64,000 bases of DNA. Origin: Variovorax davisae. Its GTDB lineage: Bacteria > Pseudomonadota > Gammaproteobacteria > Burkholderiales > Burkholderiaceae_C. Positions 33,538 through 41,728 of this stretch are shown piece by piece. Each line of letters starts with the position of its first letter. The stretch's first letter is position 1. The notes beneath the pieces are model-generated. The model did no database searches. It saw only the letters and a list, made by a program, of their open reading frames with translations, and was not told the DNA's origin. The DNA is taken from assembly GCF_030316845.1 (NCBI RefSeq), contig NZ_JASZYS010000019.1, positions 62,001 to 126,000 on the forward strand. The letters run 5' to 3'. A program made the translations under genes and the position numbers.

Positions 33538-34977
33538 ATGCATGCTCCGAATTCTTCCGCGCCGGTCTACAGCGACACGGTGGTGCGGCAATTCGCTCTC
33601 ATGTCCGTCGTCTGGGGGGTGGTGGGCATGCTGGTCGGGGTGGTCATCGCCTCGCAGCTGGCCTGGCCCGATCTCAACTTCGGCATCCCCTGGCTCAGCT
33701 ACGGGCGGCTGCGTCCGCTGCACACCAACGCGGTGATCTTCGCCTTCGGCGGCTGCGCGCTCATGGCCACCAGCTTCCACGTCGTGCAGCGCACCTGCCA
33801 GGTCCGGCTGTTCGCGCCGGCGCTGGCCTCGTTCGTGTTCTGGGGCTGGCAGGCGGTGATCGTGGCGGCCGCCATCAGCCTGCCGCTGGGCTACACCAGC
33901 GGCAAGGAATACGCCGAGCTCGAATGGCCGATCGACATCCTGATTGCGGTCGTCTGGGTGGCCTACGCGATCGTCTTCTTCGGCACCATCGGCGTGCGCC
34001 GCGTGCGCCACATCTACGTCGCCAACTGGTTCTACGGCGCCTTCATCATCGCGGTGGCGCTGCTGCACATCGTCAACAGCGCGGCCATCCCGGCCGGCGC
34101 GATGAAGAGCTACTCGGCCTACGCCGGCGTGCAGGACGCGATGGTGCAGTGGTGGTACGGCCACAACGCGGTCGGCTTCTTCCTGACCGCCGGCTTCCTC
34201 GGGATGATGTATTACTACGTGCCGAAGCAGGCCGGCCGCCCGGTGTATTCGTACCGGCTGTCGATCGTCCACTTCTGGGCCCTGATCTTCACCTACATGT
34301 GGGCCGGCCCGCACCACCTGCACTACACGGCGCTGCCCGACTGGACCCAGTCGATCGGCATGGTGTTCTCGCTGATCCTGCTGGCGCCGAGCTGGGGCGG
34401 CATGATCAACGGCGTGATGACGCTCTCGGGCGCCTGGCACAAGCTGCGCACCGACCCGATCCTGCGCTTCCTGATCGTCTCGCTGTCGTTCTACGGCATG
34501 TCGACCTTCGAGGGCCCGATGATGTCGATCAAGACCGTCAACGCGCTCTCGCACTACACCGACTGGACCGTCGGCCACGTGCACTCCGGCGCGCTCGGCT
34601 GGGTCGGCCTGATCTCGATGGGCTCGCTGTACTACCTGATCCCGCGCATGTACGGCCGCACCGAGATGTTCAGCGTCAAGGCGATCGAGCTGCACTTCTG
34701 GATGTCGACCATCGGCATCGTGCTCTATATCGCCGCGATGTGGATCGCCGGCGTGATGCAGGGCCTGATGTGGCGCGCCATCAACGCCGACGGCACGCTC
34801 ACCTACACCTTCGTCGAAAGCGTGAAGGCCACCTATCCCTACTACGTGGTGCGCGTGCTCGGCGGCCTGCTGTACCTGGGCGGCATGCTGGTGATGGCCT
34901 GGAACGTCTGGATGACGGTGATCTCGGGCTTCAGCAAGCCCTCGCCGATCCCCCAGCCCGCCATGGCCCACGCCTGA
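33538..34977 (+). CDS. ccoN: cbb3-type cytochrome c oxidase subunit I (CcoN)
   Basis: The 479-residue catalytic subunit of high-affinity cbb3 oxidase, with twelve TM helices. Haem b and b3/CuB ligands are visible: His in RPLHTNAVIF, His in WYGHNAVGFF, the His pair in AGPHHLHYT and two His in VGHVHSGALGWVG. It reduces O2 to water at very low oxygen and pumps protons. It is first in ccoNOQP and ten bases precede ccoO. The perfect FNR box upstream fits induction at low oxygen. Confidence 0.97.
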   Translation: MHAPNSSAPVYSDTVVRQFALMSVVWGVVGMLVGVVIASQLAWPDLNFGIPWLSYGRLRPLHTNAVIFAFGGCALMATSFHVVQRTCQVRLFAPALASFVFWGWQAVIVAAAISLPLGYTSGKEYAELEWPIDILIAVVWVAYAIVFFGTIGVRRVRHIYVANWFYGAFIIAVALLHIVNSAAIPAGAMKSYSAYAGVQDAMVQWWYGHNAVGFFLTAGFLGMMYYYVPKQAGRPVYSYRLSIVHFWALIFTYMWAGPHHLHYTALPDWTQSIGMVFSLILLAPSWGGMINGVMTLSGAWHKLRTDPILRFLIVSLSFYGMSTFEGPMMSIKTVNALSHYTDWTVGHVHSGALGWVGLISMGSLYYLIPRMYGRTEMFSVKAIELHFWMSTIGIVLYIAAMWIAGVMQGLMWRAINADGTLTYTFVESVKATYPYYVVRVLGGLLYLGGMLVMAWNVWMTVISGFSKPSPIPQPAMAHA

Positions 34978-34987
34978 GGACACCCCC

Positions 34988-35611
34988 ATGAGTTCGAACA
35001 TTCCCCCGGGCTTCTCGCACCAGAAGATTGAGACCAACAACTTCCTGATGATCGTGCTGATCCTGCTGGTGATCGCGGTCGGCGGCCTGGTCGAGATCGT
35101 GCCGCTGTTCTTCCAGAAGTCGACCACCGAGGCGGTGCAGGGCGTCGAGCCGCTGACGCCGCTGCAGCTCGCGGGCCGCGACATCTACGTGCGCGAGGGC
35201 TGCTATAACTGCCACTCGCAGATGATCCGGCCGTTCCGCGCCGAGACGCTGCGCTACGGCCACTACTCCGTGGCCGGCGAGTTCGTCTACGACCATCCGT
35301 TCCAGTGGGGCAGCAAGCGCACCGGCCCCGACCTGCACCGGGTGGGCGGCAAGTACAGCGACGAGTGGCACCGCATCCACCTCAACAACCCGCGCGACGT
35401 GGTGCCGGAGTCGAACATGCCTGCCTACGCCTGGCTCGAGAAGGCGCCGCTCGACGGCGCCCAGTCGGCCGCCCACATGACGGCGCTGCGCCGGGTCGGC
35501 GTGCCCTACACCGACGAGCAGATCGCGGCCGCGCCGGCCGAGGTCAAGGGCAAGACCGAGATGGACGCTGTCGTCGCCTATCTGCAGTCGCTCGGCCTGG
35601 CACTCAAGTAA
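34988..35611 (+). CDS. ccoO: cbb3 oxidase monohaem subunit CcoO
   Basis: A 207-residue membrane-anchored cytochrome c. TM helix at about 18-38; the haem motif CYNCH in REGCYNCHSQMIRPF near residue 75; axial Met supplied by ESNMPAYAWL. It passes electrons from CcoP to CcoN on the periplasmic side. Located 10 bases after ccoN. Confidence 0.97.
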   Translation: MSSNIPPGFSHQKIETNNFLMIVLILLVIAVGGLVEIVPLFFQKSTTEAVQGVEPLTPLQLAGRDIYVREGCYNCHSQMIRPFRAETLRYGHYSVAGEFVYDHPFQWGSKRTGPDLHRVGGKYSDEWHRIHLNNPRDVVPESNMPAYAWLEKAPLDGAQSAAHMTALRRVGVPYTDEQIAAAPAEVKGKTEMDAVVAYLQSLGLALK

Positions 35612-35622
35612 GGACAACTGCG

Positions 35623-35769
35623 ATGGACAACATCACCACCCTGCGAATCGCCGCCACGCTGGTCTCGTTCGCGACCTTCATCGGCATCCTGGCCTGGGCC
35701 TATTCGCGCCGCAATGCGCAGGCCTTCGAAGAGGCGGCCCGCCTGCCGTTCGAGGAGGACCCGTCGTGA
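35623..35769 (+). CDS. ccoQ: cbb3 oxidase small subunit CcoQ
   Basis: A 48-residue single-TM protein (LRIAATLVSFATFIGILAWAYSRR) with the acidic tail FEEAARLPFEEDPS. CcoQ stabilises the oxidase in other bacteria. Its stop overlaps the GTG start of ccoP. Confidence 0.92.
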   Translation: MDNITTLRIAATLVSFATFIGILAWAYSRRNAQAFEEAARLPFEEDPS

Positions 35770-36686
35770 GCGACTTCGTCAACGACTTCTGGTCGCACTT
35801 CGTCACCGCGATCGCCCTCGGCGGCATCCTGGCCTGCGCGCTGCTGCTGTGGCTGACGGCCCGCTTCCGCGGCCCGGCGAGCGCCGACAACACCACCGGC
35901 CATGTCTGGGACGAGGACCTGCGCGAAATGAACAACCCGATGCCGCGCTGGTGGATGGGCCTGTTCGTGATCACCATCGTGTTCGGCATCGGCTACCTGG
36001 TGGTGTTCCCGGGGCTCGGCAGCTACCGCGGCACGCTGGCCTGGAGCACCCAGGGCGAGTACCAGAAGGCGATGGACCAGGCCGATGCCGAGCTGGCCCC
36101 GGTCTACGCCGCCTACACGGCGCAGCCGGTCGAGAAGCTCGCCACCGATGCCGGCGCCATGGCCGTCGGCGGGCGCCTGTTCCTCAACAACTGCGCCCAG
36201 TGCCACGGTTCGGATGCGCGCGGCAGCAAGGGCTTCCCGAACCTCACCGACGGCGACTGGCTGCACGGCGGAACGCCCGAGAAGATCCACGAGACCATTG
36301 CCCTCGGCCGCACCGGCGTGATGGCGCCGATGGCCGAGGCGGTCGGATCGGCCGAGGACGTGAAGAACCTCGCCAACTACGTGCTGAGCCTGTCGGACAG
36401 CCCGCACGATTCGGTGCGCGCCGGACTCGGCAAGAGCAAGTTCACGGCCTGCGCGGCCTGCCACGGCATCGGGGGTGTCGGCAACACCGCGGTCGGTGCA
36501 CCGAACCTGGCCGACAAGATCTGGCTGCACGGCTACGGCCAGGAGGCGATCATCGCGATGATCAACGGCGGCAAGATGAACCAGATGCCGGCGCAGCAGG
36601 GCCGCCTGACCGAGGCGCAGATCCACGTGCTGACTGCCTTCGTCTGGGGCCTGTCCAACAAGTCGGCCGCCGTGGCGGGGCAGTGA
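35766..36686 (+). CDS. ccoP: cbb3 oxidase dihaem subunit CcoP
   Basis: A 306-residue subunit with two N-terminal TM helices (about 10-30 and 58-78) and two cytochrome c domains, CAQCH near residue 143 and CAACH near 229. The hydrophilic segment DNTTGHVWDEDLREMNNPMP is diagnostic for CcoP. It accepts electrons from cytochrome bc1 or soluble carriers such as azurin. GTG start overlaps the ccoQ stop. Confidence 0.96.
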   Translation: MSDFVNDFWSHFVTAIALGGILACALLLWLTARFRGPASADNTTGHVWDEDLREMNNPMPRWWMGLFVITIVFGIGYLVVFPGLGSYRGTLAWSTQGEYQKAMDQADAELAPVYAAYTAQPVEKLATDAGAMAVGGRLFLNNCAQCHGSDARGSKGFPNLTDGDWLHGGTPEKIHETIALGRTGVMAPMAEAVGSAEDVKNLANYVLSLSDSPHDSVRAGLGKSKFTACAACHGIGGVGNTAVGAPNLADKIWLHGYGQEAIIAMINGGKMNQMPAQQGRLTEAQIHVLTAFVWGLSNKSAAVAGQ

Positions 36687-36708
36687 GGCCGCCCGGCCGA
36701 GTCGTCCC

Positions 36709-38154
36709 ATGAGCGCTTCCATGACCGAGCCGACGCCGCCCAAGCCGCGCACCGTGATCCCGATCGCGGCGGCCGACGAGGACGTCGGGCTCTACGCGGC
36801 CCACAAGAAGATCTATCCGCGCAGCGTCAGCGGCTATTTCGCCCGCTGGCGCTGGGCCCTGGTGTTCGCGACCCAGTTGGTGTTCTACGGCCTGCCCTGG
36901 CTCGAGTGGGGCCAGCGCCAGGCGGTGCTGTTCGACCTCGGCGCGCGGCGCTTCTTCCTGTTCGGGCTGGTGCTCTATCCGCAGGACCTGATCTACCTCA
37001 CCGGGCTGCTGGTGGTCTCGGCGCTGTCGCTGTTCCTGTTCACCGCGGTGGCGGGCCGCCTGTGGTGCGGCTACGCCTGCCCGCAGACGGTCTACACCGA
37101 GATCTTCATGTGGGTCGAGGAGAAGATCGAAGGCAGCCGCATCGCGCGGATGCGGCTCGACAGCGGCGCCTTCTCGGCCGAGAAGCTGGTCAAGAAGTGG
37201 TTCAAGCACGTGGTCTGGATCTCGATCGGCCTGTGGACCGGCTTCACCTTCGTCGGCTACTTCACGCCGATCCGCGAGCTGGGCATGGAATTCCTGCAGA
37301 CCCGGATGGGCTCCTGGGAGGTCTTCTGGGTGCTGTTCTACGGCTTCGCCACCTACGGCAACGCCGGCTTCATGCGCGAGCAGGTGTGCAAGTACATGTG
37401 CCCCTATGCGCGCTTCCAGAGCGCGATGTTCGACCGCGACACGCTGATCGTGAGCTACGACACGGCACGCGGCGAACCGCGCGGCCTGCCCGCCAAGGGC
37501 CGCGCGGCCGCTGCCGCGTCGACGCTCGGCCATTGCATCGACTGCAAGCTGTGCGTGCAGGTGTGCCCGACCGGCATCGACATCCGCCAGGGCCTGCAGT
37601 ACGAATGCATCGGCTGCGGCCTGTGCGTCGACGCCTGCAACATCGTGATGGACAAGATGGCGACCCCGCGCGGCCTGATCCGCTACGCCACGCAGAACGG
37701 CATGGCCGGGCGCTGGACGCCGCGCCAGGTGCTGCGCCGCGTGCTGCGGCCGCGGGTGCTGGTCTACACCGGGGTGCTCGCGGCGCTGTGCATCGGCCTG
37801 CTGGCGAGCCTGGTGACGCGCACGCCGCTGAAGGTCGATGTGGTGCGCGACCGCGCCTCGCTGGCCCGCATCGTCGAGGGCGGCCAGCTCGAGAACGTCT
37901 ACCGCCTGCAGATCATGAACGCCACCGAGCAGGTGCAGCGCTACCGGATCGAGGCCAGCGGCCTCGAGGGGCTGCACGTGTCCTCGGAGCCCGTGGTCGA
38001 GGTCGCGCCGGCGCAGTCGCGCTGGGTCGCGGTGCGGCTGCAGCTGCCCTACGGCGCGGCGCCGGCCGGCTCCCACAAGGTGTATTTCGACGTCCGTGCC
38101 GAAGGCGGCCAGGGCAGCGTGTCCGAGAAGGCCGTGTTCCTGGTCCCGCGATGA
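36709..38154 (+). CDS. ccoG: Cytochrome oxidase accessory protein CcoG (RdxA/FixG)
   Basis: A 481-residue membrane protein with about five TM helices and two 4Fe-4S clusters (CIDCKLCVQVCP and CIGCGLCVDACN near residues 275-315). The N-terminal half has the polyferredoxin-like WCGYACPQTVYTE. It is a cupric reductase needed for cbb3 maturation in Rhodobacter. The C-terminal 120 residues form the periplasmic FixG Ig-like domain. It lies 22 bases after ccoP. Confidence 0.95.
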   Translation: MSASMTEPTPPKPRTVIPIAAADEDVGLYAAHKKIYPRSVSGYFARWRWALVFATQLVFYGLPWLEWGQRQAVLFDLGARRFFLFGLVLYPQDLIYLTGLLVVSALSLFLFTAVAGRLWCGYACPQTVYTEIFMWVEEKIEGSRIARMRLDSGAFSAEKLVKKWFKHVVWISIGLWTGFTFVGYFTPIRELGMEFLQTRMGSWEVFWVLFYGFATYGNAGFMREQVCKYMCPYARFQSAMFDRDTLIVSYDTARGEPRGLPAKGRAAAAASTLGHCIDCKLCVQVCPTGIDIRQGLQYECIGCGLCVDACNIVMDKMATPRGLIRYATQNGMAGRWTPRQVLRRVLRPRVLVYTGVLAALCIGLLASLVTRTPLKVDVVRDRASLARIVEGGQLENVYRLQIMNATEQVQRYRIEASGLEGLHVSSEPVVEVAPAQSRWVAVRLQLPYGAAPAGSHKVYFDVRAEGGQGSVSEKAVFLVPR

Positions 38155-38179
38155 ATCCCAAGCCCCAAGGAGACGAGAG

Positions 38180-38464
38180 ATGAGCGACAAGCGCAGCAGC
38201 AACGAGGCGACCCTTCCCTGTCCACCCTGGTGGCGCTTCGGGCTGGTGTGGATGGTGATCGGCGGGCCGGGCCTGGTGGTGATCGCCAGTTTCGCCACGC
38301 TGTGGCTGGCCCTGCGCACGCCCGACCCGGTGGTCGACGAGGACTACTACCGCAAGGGCGTGGAGATCAACCGCACGCTGGCCGACAAGAAGCTGATGCC
38401 GGCGGTGGCCGGGCGCAACCACGCGGCCACCCCGAGCGCCGACGTGCCGGCGCCGAGGCGCTGA
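38180..38464 (+). CDS. ccoH: FixH/CcoH family assembly protein
   Basis: A 94-residue single-TM protein: PPWWRFGLVWMVIGGPGLVVIASFATLW then DPVVDEDYYRKGVEINRTL, which is the FixH signature. It stabilises early cbb3 assembly intermediates. AAGGAG lies 9 bases upstream of the ATG. The C-terminal domain usual in FixH (about 150 residues) is short here. Confidence 0.88.
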   Translation: MSDKRSSNEATLPCPPWWRFGLVWMVIGGPGLVVIASFATLWLALRTPDPVVDEDYYRKGVEINRTLADKKLMPAVAGRNHAATPSADVPAPRR

Positions 38465-38467
38465 GCC

Positions 38468-38713
38468 ATGCGGGCGCGGCGCTGGATGTGGATACTCTGG
38501 CCGGCCTTCCTGCTGGCCTGCGCGCTCGAGGTGCTGGTGTTCGCCATGGTCGACCCGGGCGACCTGCACTGGAGAGGCGAGGCGCTGGGCGCCTCGCGCC
38601 AGGCGGTGTACACGGCCGGGTTCTTTGCCTTCTGGCTGCTGGCCACGGGCGCCAGCGCGCTGACGCTGCTGCTGGCCCGGCCGGCCGACGAGCTCAACAG
38701 CCCGGCGGATTGA
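38468..38713 (+). CDS. Small two-helix membrane protein at the end of the cco operon
   Basis: An 81-residue protein with two hydrophobic segments (LWPAFLLACALEVLVFAMV and AGFFAFWLLATGASALTLLL) beginning 4 bases after ccoH, so it is surely in the same transcript. Its 3' end overlaps the convergent fnr gene by 20 bases. I know no characterised function; position suggests a role with the oxidase or its maturation. Confidence 0.75.
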   Translation: MRARRWMWILWPAFLLACALEVLVFAMVDPGDLHWRGEALGASRQAVYTAGFFAFWLLATGASALTLLLARPADELNSPAD

Positions 38714-39428
38714 CGATGCGGCGCAGCGCCTCGGGGTCGAGGATGCGCACGTTGCGCTGCTCGACCTCGACCATGCCGTCGGCCGCGAACTTCGACAGCG
38801 TCCGGCTCACCGTCTCGAGCTTGAGGCCGAGGTAGCTGCCGATCTCCTCGCGGGTCATGCGCAGCACCAGCTCGGAGCGCGAGAAGCCGCGCGCATGCAG
38901 CCGCTGCACCAGGTTCAGCAGGAAGGCCGCCAGCCGCTCCTCGGCCCGCATGCTGCCGAGCAGCAGCATCACGCCGTGCTCGCGGACGATCTCGCGGCTC
39001 ATGATCTGGTGCACGTGGCGCTGCAGCGCCGTCACCTCGCGCGACAGCTCCTCGATGCGTTCGAAGGGCATCACGCAGACCTCGGAGTCTTCGAGGGCGA
39101 CGGCGTCGCAGGTGTGCTGGTCGTTGACGATGCCGTCGAGGCCGATGATCTCGCCGGCCATCTGGAAGCCCGTGACCTGGTCGCGGCCGTCCTCGCTGGT
39201 GACCCGGGTCTTGAAGACCCCGGTGCGGATCGCATAGAGCGAGGTGAAGGGTTCGCCGTTGCGAAACAGCGTCTCGCGCCGCTTGACCTTGCGCCGCGTG
39301 GCGACCAGGTCGTCGATGCGCTGCAGCTCCCCGGGCGCCAGTCCGACCGGCATGCACAGCTCGCGCAGGTTGCAGTTCGAACAGGCGACCTTGATATTTT
39401 CGGGCTTCATTGATGCAGTCGAGGTCAT
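38694..39428 (-). CDS. fnr: FNR/ANR-type oxygen-sensing transcription regulator
   Basis: A 244-residue CRP/FNR-family activator. The four cluster ligands are present: Cys16, Cys19 and Cys25 in CSNCNLREL plus Cys107 in QHTCDAV, so it should hold an O2-labile 4Fe-4S cluster. The recognition helix contains ETVSRTLSKF, where Glu-x-x-Ser-Arg reads TTGAT. ATG 39428 gives the usual N-terminus; the open frame upstream is spurious. It is divergent from hemN with an FNR box between them, implying autoregulation, and it sits among six likely target sites. Confidence 0.95.
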   Translation of the reverse strand: MTSTASMKPENIKVACSNCNLRELCMPVGLAPGELQRIDDLVATRRKVKRRETLFRNGEPFTSLYAIRTGVFKTRVTSEDGRDQVTGFQMAGEIIGLDGIVNDQHTCDAVALEDSEVCVMPFERIEELSREVTALQRHVHQIMSREIVREHGVMLLLGSMRAEERLAAFLLNLVQRLHARGFSRSELVLRMTREEIGSYLGLKLETVSRTLSKFAADGMVEVEQRNVRILDPEALRRIVNPPGC

Positions 39429-39462
39429 GCGGTGATTGTCCGTTGCGGGGTGGGCCGGATGC

Positions 39463-39476
39463 TTGATGCAGGTCAA
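39463..39476. promoter_or_regulatory. FNR box between fnr and hemN
   Basis: TTGAT-GCAG-GTCAA, one mismatch to consensus, 35 bases from the fnr start and 44 from the hemN start. It can serve hemN activation and fnr autoregulation. Confidence 0.8.
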
Positions 39477-39519
39477 GGTTTGCGGATCGCGACAGCGGCA
39501 TAGTGACACACCAAAGCCC

Positions 39520-40950
39520 ATGCCTGCGTCCGCGATGCCCCTCGTCTCCGCTCCAGTCCTCACGCCGCCTCTCCAGGTGCCCGCGCCGTCCGTGCTGCGG
39601 CGCTTCGACTGCACGGGGCCGCGCTACACCTCCTACCCGACCGCGGACCGCTTCGTCGACGCCTTCACGGCCGAGGACTATGCGCAGGCGCTCGAACAGC
39701 GCGGCCGGACCGGCGCCAGCGCGCGGGCGCTGTCGCTTTACGTCCACATCCCGTTCTGCGAATCGCTCTGCTACTACTGCGCCTGCAACAAGATCGTGAC
39801 CCGCCACAAGGGCAAGGGACGCGACTACCTGGGCTACCTGGCGCGCGAGGTCGCGCTGCAGGTCGAGCGGCTCGGCCGGGGCGCCCTGGTGCGCCAGCTG
39901 CACCTCGGCGGCGGCACGCCGACCTTCCTCGACGACGACGGCCTGCGCGCGCTGATGGCCATGCTGCGCGCGGCCTTCACGCTGTCGCCGGACGGCGAGC
40001 ATTCGATCGAGATCGACCCGCGCACCGTCGACCGCCAGCGCCTCGTGACCCTGGCCGCGCTGGGCTTCAACCGGCTGAGCTTCGGCGTCCAGGATTTCGA
40101 CCCCGACGTGCAGAAGGCGGTGCACCGGATCCAGCCGGCCGAGCAGGTGTTCGACCTGGTGGGGACGGCCCGCGGCCTGGGCTTCGATTCGGTCAACGTC
40201 GACCTCATCTACGGGCTGCCGCGCCAGAGCGCCTCCTCCTTCGACCGCACGCTGGCGCAGGTCTGCGCGCTGCGGCCCGACCGCATCGCGCTCTATGCCT
40301 ATGCCCACCTGCCCGAGCGCTTCAAGGCCCAGCGCCGGATCGCGACCGAGGCGCTGCCCGACGCCGCGGCCAAGGTCGAGATGCTGTCGCGCTCGATCGC
40401 CGCGCTGACCGAGGCCGGCTACGTCTACATCGGCATGGACCATTTCGCGCTGCCCGACGACGCGCTGGCGGTGGCCAAGCGGCAGGGTCGGCTGCACCGC
40501 AACTTCCAGGGCTACAGCACGCAGCCGGACTGCGACCTGGTGGCGTTGGGCGTGTCGGCGATCGGCCGGGTCGGCGCCACCTACAGCCAGAACGCCAAGA
40601 CGCTCGAGGAGTACTACGACCTGCTCGACCAGGGCCGGCTGCCGGTGGTGCGCGGCCTGGCGCTGACCCGCGACGACGTGCTGCGGCGCACGGTGATCAT
40701 GGCCATCATGTGCCAGGGCCGGGTCGACTTCGAGACCATCGGCTCGGCCCACCTGGTCGACTTCGCGCGCTGCTTCGCGGCCGAGCTCGAAGCGCTGGCG
40801 CCGCTCGCGGCGCAGGGGCTGGTGGTGCTGAGCGACCGCCACCTGGAGGTCACGCCGCTGGGCTGGTTCTTCGTGCGTGCCATCGCCATGGTGTTCGACC
40901 GCTACCTCCAGGCCGACCGCAACCGCACGCGCTTCTCGCGCATCGTGTGA
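39520..40950 (+). CDS. hemN: Oxygen-independent coproporphyrinogen III oxidase HemN
   Basis: A 476-residue radical-SAM enzyme that decarboxylates coproporphyrinogen III to protoporphyrinogen IX without O2. The cluster motif C-x3-C-x2-C is Cys80, Cys84, Cys87 (FCESLCYYCAC), followed by the HLGGGTPTFL SAM-binding strand and the C-terminal HemN domain. ATG 39520 is preferred to an upstream frame start at 39436, which would run through the FNR box. It provides haem for cbb3 under low oxygen. Confidence 0.95.
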   Translation: MPASAMPLVSAPVLTPPLQVPAPSVLRRFDCTGPRYTSYPTADRFVDAFTAEDYAQALEQRGRTGASARALSLYVHIPFCESLCYYCACNKIVTRHKGKGRDYLGYLAREVALQVERLGRGALVRQLHLGGGTPTFLDDDGLRALMAMLRAAFTLSPDGEHSIEIDPRTVDRQRLVTLAALGFNRLSFGVQDFDPDVQKAVHRIQPAEQVFDLVGTARGLGFDSVNVDLIYGLPRQSASSFDRTLAQVCALRPDRIALYAYAHLPERFKAQRRIATEALPDAAAKVEMLSRSIAALTEAGYVYIGMDHFALPDDALAVAKRQGRLHRNFQGYSTQPDCDLVALGVSAIGRVGATYSQNAKTLEEYYDLLDQGRLPVVRGLALTRDDVLRRTVIMAIMCQGRVDFETIGSAHLVDFARCFAAELEALAPLAAQGLVVLSDRHLEVTPLGWFFVRAIAMVFDRYLQADRNRTRFSRIV

Positions 40951-40984
40951 CGAGCCCCCACGCTCCCCCGCGCCGGCCTGATCG

Positions 40985-41695
40985 ATGCAGTCCGCCCTGC
41001 TCGCCACCGCGTTCGTGATGGGGCTGGCCGGCGGGCCGCACTGCGTCGCCATGTGCGGCGCGGCCTGCGCCGGCGTGATCCGCATCGTGCGGGCGCCGGC
41101 GGGCGGCGTCGCCGCGCTGCCGGCCCCGGCCCGCGCGCTGCCGGCGGGCGCCTTGTTCCACGTGGGGCGGGTGGCCGGCTATGCGGCCGCCGGGGCGGTG
41201 GCGGCCGCGGCCGTCCAGGGCCTGGCGCTGGCGGGCCAGCAGGTGAGCGCGCTGCGCCCGGCCTGGCTGCTGCTGCATGTCTTCGTCTTCGCCTGGGGCG
41301 TGCTGCTCGCCGCCTCGGGCCGGCAGCCCGCCTGGGCGCACCGCTTCGGACGCTGGGCCTCGGCGCGGCTGCAGCCCATGACCCGCAGCCCCTTCGGCGT
41401 GCTGGCGGCCGGCGCGCTCTGGGTCGCGCTGCCCTGCGGCCTGCTGTATTCGGCGCTGATGCTGGCGGCGCTGGGCAACGGCGTGCTCGAAGGCGCGGCC
41501 GTCATGGCGCTGTTCGCGGCCGGCAGCGCCGTGTCGCTGCTGCTGGCGCCCTGGCTCTGGCAGCGCCTGCGCTCGGGCGCCGGCATCCTGTCGCAGCAGT
41601 GGGGCACGCGGCTGGCGGGCGCGATGCTCGCGGGCGTGGCGCTGCAGGCGCTCTGGCTCGACCTGTCGCACCAGATCGAAGCCTGGTGCCGCTGA
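40985..41695 (+). CDS. UreH-like (TauE/SafE-annotated) membrane protein, probable copper-related cco accessory
   Basis: A 236-residue protein with about six TM helices and two Cys motifs near the N-terminus, GGPHCVAMCGAACAG. The sulfite exporter TauE/SafE label is common for such sequences, but the domain is the UreH_2 transmembrane type, and homologues in cco clusters are linked to copper delivery to cbb3 oxidase. It follows hemN by 34 bases. Transport of copper is inferred from context and the Cys/Met motif. Confidence 0.78.
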   Translation: MQSALLATAFVMGLAGGPHCVAMCGAACAGVIRIVRAPAGGVAALPAPARALPAGALFHVGRVAGYAAAGAVAAAAVQGLALAGQQVSALRPAWLLLHVFVFAWGVLLAASGRQPAWAHRFGRWASARLQPMTRSPFGVLAAGALWVALPCGLLYSALMLAALGNGVLEGAAVMALFAAGSAVSLLLAPWLWQRLRSGAGILSQQWGTRLAGAMLAGVALQALWLDLSHQIEAWCR

Positions 41696-41702
41696 GGGCC
41701 GC

Positions 41703-41728
41703 TGGCGCCGCTCAGGCCGGCGGCGCCA
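41703..41728. terminator. GC hairpin between convergent genes
   Basis: TGGCGCCG and CGGCGCCA pair over a 10-base loop across the end of the acyl-CoA ligase gene. There is no T-run; a bidirectional stop is possible. Confidence 0.35.

Noticed and set aside
41163..41176. TTCCACGTGGGG-type sequence in the UreH-like gene as a third parS
   Set aside because: Only the left half and the core CACGTG match; the right half lacks AACA.
40985..41695. Genuine sulfite exporter TauE
   Set aside because: The sequence has the GPHCVAMCG motif of UreH_2-type copper-associated proteins and sits in a cbb3 gene block.
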